NCBI RefSeq assembly: GCF_964026405.1
Contig: NZ_OZ032146.1
Coordinates: forward strand, 992,001 to 1,056,000
Reading direction: 5' to 3'
Source: Candidatus Tisiphia endosymbiont of Dascillus cervinus
GTDB lineage: Bacteria > Pseudomonadota > Alphaproteobacteria > Rickettsiales > Rickettsiaceae
Length of the DNA stretch: 64,000 nucleotides
How positions within the stretch are numbered: the stretch's first letter is position 1; each line of letters starts with the position of its first letter. The notes beneath the pieces were generated by a model. The model was not told where the DNA came from. It saw only the letters and a program-made list of their open reading frames with translations, and did no database searches. Positions 58,303 through 64,000 of this stretch are shown here, piece by piece. A program made the translations under genes and the position numbers.

Positions 58303-59290
58303 AACCCCAGTTGCCAATTAATTTTGTATATCAAAAAGTTCTATAGGAAGCAAAGTTTTGATAGAAGGTTTGTTTTCTAGCAACTGATAATTGATTAGGC
58401 AGGATAGCATATGACTAAATGCATTTGTAACTGATCTATGTCTAGAATGCTCTAACTTATCAAGAAATTTAAGTTTGCCTATTACGGTTTCTATCAGAGT
58501 TCTTTTGAGCAACATAACCTTATCTATAATAGGGATTAATATATTTTTCATATTCTTTTTAACCCGAGTAATAAGTTGGATGCCTTTGTCATACAAATCA
58601 TCAAATAATTCTTTAGATATATAACCGCGATCGCCAAAAACTTTGCCATATATACCAAATATCATTCCTTTAAGTCCTTTCCTATCATCCTTATTACCAC
58701 TGCTGAAAGATACCTTTATCAGATTACCTTCGGAATCTATGATTAAATGTAACTTTAGTCCATAAAACCACCCCTTAGTGGTTTTTCCTCTTGCCGCTAT
58801 TCCTTTAAAAACCTTATGTGAACTTATACGATAATTCTTACATACGGCTATACCTGTAGCATCTACAAAAGACAGACCTGTGCATTCAGCAAGCAAATGA
58901 TTCAGTAATATTGCTAAATAAGGCATACTTCTACCTATCAATTTAGTAAAATGTTCATAACTAACAAGTTTAAAATCTTCTGTATAATTATGTAAGATTA
59001 CTTGTTTGTAATAATGCTTAAAACAATCACAATATGAATCATAGTAACCAATTAATATGGTTAATACTTCGCTTATTGATAAATAATTACTTACACCAGG
59101 TTTAAATTTACTACTATTAATTGTAGGCAAATTATTTTCCAAATTCTTTATAAAATCGTCGACAAAACAGTAAATTGCGGTAAAATCTTTTTTCATAGGT
59201 TATTTTGTTATTGGTTGAAAAAGATAAAATAACCTATGTCCCTTTTAAAATCTACCTTTCATCTCTCCTATTTAATTGGCAACTGGGGTT
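58303..59290 (-). mobile_element. IS982-family element, left copy (988 bp)
   Basis: Inverted ends aaccccagttgccaattaa (58303) and its complement ending at 59290. It holds one transposase gene, whose stop codon lies in the terminal repeat. Confidence 0.93.
58318..59196 (-). CDS. IS982-family DDE transposase (left copy)
   Basis: 292 residues, full length. A helical N-terminus is followed by a DDE catalytic core: LSFVDATGIAVCKNYRI (first Asp, about 115), GFYGLKLHLIIDSEGN-like GWFYGLKLHLIID, FGDRGYISKELFDDL (second Asp, about 190), and LIETVIGKLKFLDKLEHSRHRS (Glu, about 235). This matches the IS982 group known from Rickettsia (ISRpe1-like). It differs from the right copy at one residue (Thr for Ile in SEVLTILIG). 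The intact frame suggests recent activity. Confidence 0.95.
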   Translation of the reverse strand: MKKDFTAIYCFVDDFIKNLENNLPTINSSKFKPGVSNYLSISEVLTILIGYYDSYCDCFKHYYKQVILHNYTEDFKLVSYEHFTKLIGRSMPYLAILLNHLLAECTGLSFVDATGIAVCKNYRISSHKVFKGIAARGKTTKGWFYGLKLHLIIDSEGNLIKVSFSSGNKDDRKGLKGMIFGIYGKVFGDRGYISKELFDDLYDKGIQLITRVKKNMKNILIPIIDKVMLLKRTLIETVIGKLKFLDKLEHSRHRSVTNAFSHMLSCLINYQLLENKPSIKTLLPIELFDIQN

Positions 59291-59679
59291 ACTTAGAAAA
59301 AGCTAGACAATTGCGAGATAAATTACTAGGCACATCGTCAATGTTAGTTTTACTTCATGGTGATTTACATCATGATAATATTCTGCAAAGTGGTGATAAT
59401 TGGGTGGTTATTGATCCCAAAGGAGTTATCGGTGAAAAAGCATATGAGGTAGCAGCATTTATTCGTAATCCTCTCCCTGAACTCCTTGCTTTAGAAGATG
59501 TTGAAAGTATTATTGCAAATCGCATCATTAAGTTTGCAACTCTCTTGGATTTAGATACGGAGCGAATTAGCGATTGGTGCTTTGTCCAATCTGCACTTTC
59601 TTGGGTTTGGGCTTTAGAAGATGGTTCTGACGTACGTATGTTAGCAAAGCTTACAAAAATTTTTGATATAATCAATTGA
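59236..59679 (+). CDS. C-terminal fragment of aminoglycoside/hydroxyurea phosphotransferase, fused to IS end
   Basis: 147 codons. The first 18 are read from the IS terminus (MSLLKSTFHLSYLIGN), and the rest (from 59291) is the C-lobe of a streptomycin/hydroxyurea kinase-type APH. LLHGDLHHDNIL (catalytic Asp and Asn) and VVIDPKGVIGEKAYEVAAFIRNP (metal-binding Asp) are intact. The N-lobe with the ATP-binding Lys is absent, so enzymatic activity is not expected. It is the sole passenger of the composite transposon. Truncation by the left IS explains the lost 5' end. Confidence 0.8.
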   Translation: MSLLKSTFHLSYLIGNWGYLEKARQLRDKLLGTSSMLVLLHGDLHHDNILQSGDNWVVIDPKGVIGEKAYEVAAFIRNPLPELLALEDVESIIANRIIKFATLLDLDTERISDWCFVQSALSWVWALEDGSDVRMLAKLTKIFDIIN

Positions 59680-59722
59680 TGAGAATTTGGTAACGTCGTC
59701 ACTCGTCGCTCGCCTATTATCT

Positions 59723-60710
59723 AACCCCAGTTGCCAATTAAATAGGAGAGATGAAAGGTAGATTTTAAAAGGGACATAGGTTATTTTATCTTTTTCAACC
59801 AATAACAAAATAACCTATGAAAAAAGATTTTACCGCAATTTACTGTTTTGTCGACGATTTTATAAAGAATTTGGAAAATAATTTGCCTACAATTAATAGT
59901 AGTAAATTTAAACCTGGTGTAAGTAATTATTTATCAATAAGCGAAGTATTAATCATATTAATTGGTTACTATGATTCATATTGTGATTGTTTTAAGCATT
60001 ATTACAAACAAGTAATCTTACATAATTATACAGAAGATTTTAAACTTGTTAGTTATGAACATTTTACTAAATTGATAGGTAGAAGTATGCCTTATTTAGC
60101 AATATTACTGAATCATTTGCTTGCTGAATGCACAGGTCTGTCTTTTGTAGATGCTACAGGTATAGCCGTATGTAAGAATTATCGTATAAGTTCACATAAG
60201 GTTTTTAAAGGAATAGCGGCAAGAGGAAAAACCACTAAGGGGTGGTTTTATGGACTAAAGTTACATTTAATCATAGATTCCGAAGGTAATCTGATAAAGG
60301 TATCTTTCAGCAGTGGTAATAAGGATGATAGGAAAGGACTTAAAGGAATGATATTTGGTATATATGGCAAAGTTTTTGGCGATCGCGGTTATATATCTAA
60401 AGAATTATTTGATGATTTGTATGACAAAGGCATCCAACTTATTACTCGGGTTAAAAAGAATATGAAAAATATATTAATCCCTATTATAGATAAGGTTATG
60501 TTGCTCAAAAGAACTCTGATAGAAACCGTAATAGGCAAACTTAAATTTCTTGATAAGTTAGAGCATTCTAGACATAGATCAGTTACAAATGCATTTAGTC
60601 ATATGCTATCCTGCCTAATCAATTATCAGTTGCTAGAAAACAAACCTTCTATCAAAACTTTGCTTCCTATAGAACTTTTTGATATACAAAATTAATTGGC
60701 AACTGGGGTT
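59723..60710 (+). mobile_element. IS982-family element, right copy (988 bp)
   Basis: Same ends and length as the left copy, in inverted orientation. Ends aaccccagttgccaattaa (59723) and its complement at 60710. Confidence 0.93.
59817..60695 (+). CDS. IS982-family DDE transposase (right copy)
   Basis: 292 residues, identical to the left copy except Ile for Thr in SEVLIILIG near residue 47. The same catalytic Asp, Asp and Glu segments are present. It starts with ATG 59817 about 95 bp inside the element and stops within the terminal repeat. Either copy could mobilise the whole composite, and possibly the 199-bp MITEs, which share 18 of 19 end bases. Confidence 0.95.
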   Translation: MKKDFTAIYCFVDDFIKNLENNLPTINSSKFKPGVSNYLSISEVLIILIGYYDSYCDCFKHYYKQVILHNYTEDFKLVSYEHFTKLIGRSMPYLAILLNHLLAECTGLSFVDATGIAVCKNYRISSHKVFKGIAARGKTTKGWFYGLKLHLIIDSEGNLIKVSFSSGNKDDRKGLKGMIFGIYGKVFGDRGYISKELFDDLYDKGIQLITRVKKNMKNILIPIIDKVMLLKRTLIETVIGKLKFLDKLEHSRHRSVTNAFSHMLSCLINYQLLENKPSIKTLLPIELFDIQN

Positions 60711-60923
60711 ATAATAATCATCAATATTGATATTGTCTTCTTGAAGAAATCTATATACCGCTTTTATTTTTGAATCTAATAATTTATCTCCTTCTATTTC
60801 TTCTGCCATATTTTTATATTTGCTTCCTCGACACAACATTAATGATTTTATTATGCCCTTGAACGTATTTAGTCTTGTATCTTTCATCTCAAAATGATTA
60901 TATAGTAATTCGGCTAGTAACAT

Positions 60924-61106
60924 AGAGTACCACAGATTTTTTTGTGTTCAATCTAAAATACTCTATTTACTAGCTCTTGCAACCACGCCATCTCTTTTGT
61001 CCAGTAGTGTGGACAACTAGTACGTGAGGAGCGGAGATCATGAAGTACGACGATATGATGATTAGTTTTCGGAAATGGTATTATAAGAACCTAGGGCTAA
61101 CCTATT
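60924..61106. other. Spacer before tRNA-Thr
   Basis: 183 bp with no gene. It includes a short fragment resembling palindromic elements (gtacgtgaggagcggag) near 61021. Confidence 0.35.
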
Positions 61107-61182
61107 GCCGGTATAGCTCAGCTGGCAGAGCGACGCATTCGTAACGCGTAGGTCGGGGGTTCAATTCCCTCTATCGGCACCA
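61107..61182 (+). tRNA. tRNA-Thr (anticodon CGT)
   Basis: 76 nt with encoded CCA. Acceptor GCCGGTA pairs with TATCGGC, the anticodon loop is TTCGTAA, and the T arm is GGGGG-TTCAATT-CCCTC. All expected stems form. Confidence 0.95.
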
Positions 61183-61190
61183 TAAATATT

Positions 61191-61546
61191 ATATCTTTTT
61201 GGCAAACTCGCTTATGCTGAGGAATTTAAAGAAGCCACGGAATCTCGACCCGCAGCGAACGATGATGTACGTGAGGAGCAGCAGTAGCCGGTATCACGTA
61301 CAAATTACCGCATAGTACCTTACATTTTTCTATAATCGTCATCGCGAGGCATCTTTAGATGCCGTGGCGATCCAGGTAAACAGCGAAGCTGTTTTTTTAG
61401 AGTAACGCTTTGCGTATCCTAGATTGCCACGTCGGCGATTTCATCGCCTCCTCGCAATGACGGTCAGAGCCCTTCTTAATAGTGGTTACATAAAAAATGT
61501 AGGGTACTATGAAATTACCGACAGAAGTAGAGTTTGCCGAAGATAT
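61191..61546. repeat. RPE, type B, split by a nested element
   Basis: Left part 61191-61310 (atatctttttggcaaactcg...) and right part 61512-61546 (...gtagagtttgccgaagatat) together match the type B element. They are separated by the 201-bp element below. Confidence 0.75.
61311..61511. mobile_element. 201-bp nested palindromic element with 9-bp target duplication
   Basis: Ends catagtaccttacattttt and aaaaatgtagggtactatg are inverted with one mismatch. It is flanked by aaattaccg on both sides (61302-61310 and 61512-61520). Its core has arms cgtcatcgcgagg / cctcgcaatgacg, like the element at 20614-20831. It carries no gene. Confidence 0.85.
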
Positions 61547-61595
61547 CTATTGTAATACAATAACATCACCTTATACGATATATACAATTCGACTT

Positions 61596-62903
61596 TCAAG
61601 CTGTTGGATTATCTAAGCTAAAAACCTTTTTATTATCATCATAGGAGAAGATTTCTGTATATCTTCCTAAACCTATTATAGACTTTAAAGTTATAGTGGC
61701 ATCTTCACTAGATAATGTATCCTCAAGCTGTGTCTTAAAACGCGAAAGAGGTGCTTTATGATCTAAACGTTGATGTAAAATTTCACAAATGTAGGATGCA
61801 AGGGGAATATTGTCAAGTAAATGCTGAGCAAGCATTTTTTTTCTATCTTCTAAACTACTTGTGAAAAAAAGCTTGCCATGTTTATTTAATTTTATACTCT
61901 CAGAAGTAACATTAGCAAAATTTAATATTTGCAAAGCTCCAACAATATGTAAAATTTCCCCCATATTGTTAATGTGAAAAATCTTAGATAATTCTGATAA
62001 ATTTGCAGAACCTTTGTATGGCGATGCAGAAAGTGCCTCAATGCTACCGATCAGTTCATTTACCGACAAATGAATTTTTTGATCGATGTTGCCAACAATA
62101 GCTTTCTGTTTATTACTAACAGGCAAAGGTGGTTTTTCATAGGCTGATACCATGAGAGCATAAATTTTATCTACCATAGTACGAAATTCCATACTTTGAA
62201 CATCACGTAAACGAGGGAGGGTAATTGCTAATTCTGATACAATACGCCCAGGATTAGATGAAAGTATTAACACTTTGTCAGCCATAGTTACTGCTTCTTC
62301 AATCGAATGAGTTACCAATACCACCGACTGCATTTGAGTTTTTCCACTACTCCACAGATCAAGAAAATCATTCTTTAAGGTATTAGCAGTTAGAACATCA
62401 AGAGCGGAAAAAGCTTCATCCATAAGTAAAATTTCTGGTCTGAGAACTAATGCTCTAGCAAAACCTACTCGTTGCTTCATGCCACCTGATAATTCTTTTG
62501 GATATGCTGACTCAAAACCATCAAGTCCTATCATATCTATGACCTCTAATGCACGTTTGCGACGTTCATACTCAGAAATATTAAAACTTTTTAAACCTAG
62601 CTCAACATTCTCAAAAACAGTCAACCATGGAAAAAGTGCAAATGTTTGGAAAATCATACTAATATCACAACGATCACGAAAAGCAGGTTTTTTATTTAGT
62701 ATTACTTTACCTTTAACTGGTTTTGTAAAACCTGCGATAATTCTTAGTAATGTTGATTTTCCAGATCCAGATTTTCCCAGTATCGCAACTATCTCATTAG
62801 GTTTTAGTTTTAGAGTAACATTATCTAGTATCTTTTGCGTACTATGATCATCTTTTGTAAAACTTTGTGTAATTGATATTAATTCAAGTAAATTATTATT
62901 CAT
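61596..62903 (-). CDS. ABC transporter ATPase with AAA-associated C-terminal domain
   Basis: 435 residues. The ATPase domain (about 1-260) resembles nitrate/sulfonate/taurine importers: Walker [13 protein letters not shown] (about 42-53), signature [15 protein letters not shown] (about 138) and Walker [13 protein letters not shown]. An extension (about 285-430) with [22 protein letters not shown] is typical of the AAA-associated C-terminal domain joined to such ATPases in alphaproteobacteria. It needs a permease, which is not in this window. Start ATG 62903. The substrate is not determinable. Confidence 0.88.
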   Translation of the reverse strand: MNNNLLELISITQSFTKDDHSTQKILDNVTLKLKPNEIVAILGKSGSGKSTLLRIIAGFTKPVKGKVILNKKPAFRDRCDISMIFQTFALFPWLTVFENVELGLKSFNISEYERRKRALEVIDMIGLDGFESAYPKELSGGMKQRVGFARALVLRPEILLMDEAFSALDVLTANTLKNDFLDLWSSGKTQMQSVVLVTHSIEEAVTMADKVLILSSNPGRIVSELAITLPRLRDVQSMEFRTMVDKIYALMVSAYEKPPLPVSNKQKAIVGNIDQKIHLSVNELIGSIEALSASPYKGSANLSELSKIFHINNMGEILHIVGALQILNFANVTSESIKLNKHGKLFFTSSLEDRKKMLAQHLLDNIPLASYICEILHQRLDHKAPLSRFKTQLEDTLSSEDATITLKSIIGLGRYTEIFSYDDNKKVFSLDNPTA

Positions 62904-63252
62904 AGGTCTTACTCTTTTTGTAAAATGGTCAACTTGAATGATAAAAAAAGTTAAAATGCACTCTCGTCAGCCGCTTCAAGAATGCATTTTTCTGAATATT
63001 CTAGCCAGTTTTGGATTAAAATTAAAAATTTTAATCCAAAACTGAAGTTAACTAATGATAATAAAGTAAATATTCTTTGCTAAATCCATTACAATTGTGC
63101 TACATTCCGTAGTGCATTTCTCAATTACTATAAAATCATAGTTTTGAGATAACCTAACGTAAGAAAATTATTGATGGAATTAATTTCTTTGATTATTAAT
63201 TATTTTCTAATAATCTAAAATATAGTATAATTTACAAGAAAATTAAGTAAAA
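62904..63252. other. Divergent promoter region
   Basis: 349 bp between the divergently transcribed ABC ATPase and ExoD-like genes. Apart from the hairpin at 63007-63043 I see no gene. tatagtataatttac near 63220 may hold the -10 of the downstream gene. Confidence 0.4.
63007..63043. repeat. Perfect 17-bp palindrome with 3-base loop
   Basis: Arms agttttggattaaaatt / aattttaatccaaaact. It lies between two divergent genes, so it is not an obvious terminator. It could be an operator, the terminator of a lost gene, or a small palindromic repeat. Confidence 0.55.
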
Positions 63253-63894
63253 ATGTTTAACATTGCATCAAAAGATAAACAACTAGATAGAACTACAGTA
63301 TCTAGTGTTTTTTATAAATTAGGACAAAAAGAAAAAAAAGAAAAGACTAGAATTAGTGAGTTATTAGTTGATTTTCATGAAAATGGTCTTCTATTAACGA
63401 TACTTTTTTTTGCAATACCAGTTGCAATTCCGCTGCCGTATCTTCCAGGTTTTACTACTATAGTAGGTATTCCTTTGATGATTCTATCTATGCAGATGTT
63501 GCTTGGTTTTAGACAAGTTTCTTTACCATCCAAAATTAATAACTATCAAATTAGCAATGATATACTTATTAATATAAGTGACAAGATTGTACCAAAGATT
63601 AAATTTGTAGAAAAATATATACGACCAAGATTTAGTTTCGCAGCCTCTATATATTGTGAACAATTTATTGGTTTAATATCGCTGATTTGCTCTATTGCTA
63701 TATCAATACCTTTACCTCTAACTAACGCTGTACCTGCACTAGGCATTACAATAATGGCATTAGGTCTTTTAAACCGAGATGGATTAACTATAGTTCTTGG
63801 ATTTATTACCTCTATAGTTGGACTTATTATAGCTTTTATAGCAATCTCTGCTAGCTGGATTAGTATTAAATATTTATTTAATCTATTCTTCTGA
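63253..63894 (+). CDS. ExoD-like exopolysaccharide-synthesis membrane protein
   Basis: 213 residues of the ExoD family. Family features are TRISELLVDFHENGLLLTILFFAIPVAIPLPYLPGFTTIVGIPLMILSMQMLLG (about 30-85) and PLPLTNAVPALGITIMALGLLNRDG (about 150-175), with about four hydrophobic segments. The molecular role is unclear; the founding member affects exopolysaccharide and symbiosis in rhizobia. Start ATG 63253. It diverges from the ABC ATPase. Nothing odd is seen. Confidence 0.88.
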   Translation: MFNIASKDKQLDRTTVSSVFYKLGQKEKKEKTRISELLVDFHENGLLLTILFFAIPVAIPLPYLPGFTTIVGIPLMILSMQMLLGFRQVSLPSKINNYQISNDILINISDKIVPKIKFVEKYIRPRFSFAASIYCEQFIGLISLICSIAISIPLPLTNAVPALGITIMALGLLNRDGLTIVLGFITSIVGLIIAFIAISASWISIKYLFNLFF

Positions 63895-64000
63895 TATAAT
63901 AAATATTAAATTTGTACAAAAGGTGAAAGCCGCTACTATAGAATCTTTTTCAAATGAAACAAAAGTTATATCAAGGATCAAGTAAAGCTCTTTATCAGTC
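63895..64000. other. Right edge, no feature identified
   Basis: 106 bp after the ExoD-like gene. Nothing can be assigned before the window ends. Confidence 0.4.

Larger units (their letters stand above)
58303..60710. mobile_element. Composite transposon of two inverted IS982-type copies
   Basis: Two 988-bp ISs in opposite orientation flank a 432-bp passenger. The whole unit is bounded by 5-bp duplications ATAAT (58298-58302 and 60711-60715), whereas the inner flanks of each IS do not form a duplication. That is the mark of transposition as one unit. The target is an IS4-type transposase remnant. Confidence 0.88.
58193..60923 (-). pseudogene. IS4-type transposase, 5' part only, split by composite transposon
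   Basis: From ATG 60923 the frame reads MLLAELLYNHFEMKDTR, then RFLQEDNINIDDYY, where the 2,408-bp insertion begins. Beyond it the frame continues KFMKNYIPQGKVVLSIDRTTWELG and soon stops at 58193. SIDRTxW is the first catalytic Asp region of IS4-type transposases. Removing the insert and one ATAAT copy restores an unbroken frame. The rest of the catalytic domain is missing, replaced by a type B RPE, so the gene was already truncated. Confidence 0.85.

Noticed and set aside
58303-60710. Two independent IS982 insertions
   Set aside because: Inner flanks give no target duplication, while the outer flanks share ATAAT and restore the target frame, so movement as one unit fits better.
1-64000. CRISPR arrays or cas genes
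   Set aside because: No series of regularly spaced identical repeats and no Cas-like proteins were seen. The repeats present are dispersed palindromes.

Overview
The window looks like a chromosome segment of a Rickettsia-type obligate intracellular alphaproteobacterium. The evidence is an A+T-rich sequence, dispersed palindromic elements of the RPE kind (some lying inside reading frames), a ProP-like MFS transporter expansion, small HD-only RelA/SpoT proteins, IS982-type insertion sequences, and ordinary alphaproteobacterial housekeeping genes (mutS, recF, murE, xerD, carD, murA, rpsA, cmk, tolB). I cannot fix the genus or species; a divergent Rickettsia or a close relative is the best guess.

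Layout. 1-23.7 kb is mostly chromosomal: mutS (cut by the left edge), recF, murE with two small downstream genes (one an exported protein with kinase-like motifs), two MFS transporters and an MsbA-type ABC exporter. Next comes an inverted duplication of an MFS gene and an RSH hydrolase gene, in which one member of each family is broken. Then follow a small ankyrin-like ORF with an RPE inside it, xerD, tRNA-Cys, carD, and murA with a 212-bp duplicate of its 3' end flanking two unrecognised genes, then rpsA, cmk and tRNA-Val(GAC).

23,785-56,535 is an integrated element of exactly one 32.7-kb unit between two identical 51-bp repeats. The left repeat is the 3' part of tRNA-Val(GAC); the right one is a headless copy just before tolB. 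It carries a broken P4-type integrase, a second integrase-like ORF without the catalytic Tyr, a frameshifted Dam methylase, a histidine-kinase-like ATPase, a large LRR protein and a HigBA toxin-antitoxin pair. After these, on the minus strand, comes a short-tailed (T7/BPP-1-like) virion module read from 56 to 32 kb: a DnaA_N-domain replication protein, small and large terminase, a coiled-coil protein, portal, a Bbp19-like protein, an Rpn-family nuclease, scaffold, major capsid, tail tube, tail tubular B-like protein and internal virion proteins. Nearly every large structural gene carries a frameshift or insertion, so the prophage appears unable to make particles. I see no lysis genes, DNA polymerase or RNA polymerase.

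56.5-64 kb holds tolB and then an IS4-type transposase gene split by a 2,408-bp composite transposon: two inverted 988-bp IS982-type copies around a fragment of an aminoglycoside/hydroxyurea phosphotransferase, flanked by a 5-bp target duplication. After it come tRNA-Thr(CGT), an RPE with a second element nested in it, an ABC ATPase with an AAA-associated C-terminal domain, and an ExoD-like membrane protein. Overall, several generations of small repeats, MITEs and ISs are eroding and remodelling both the chromosome and the resident prophage.
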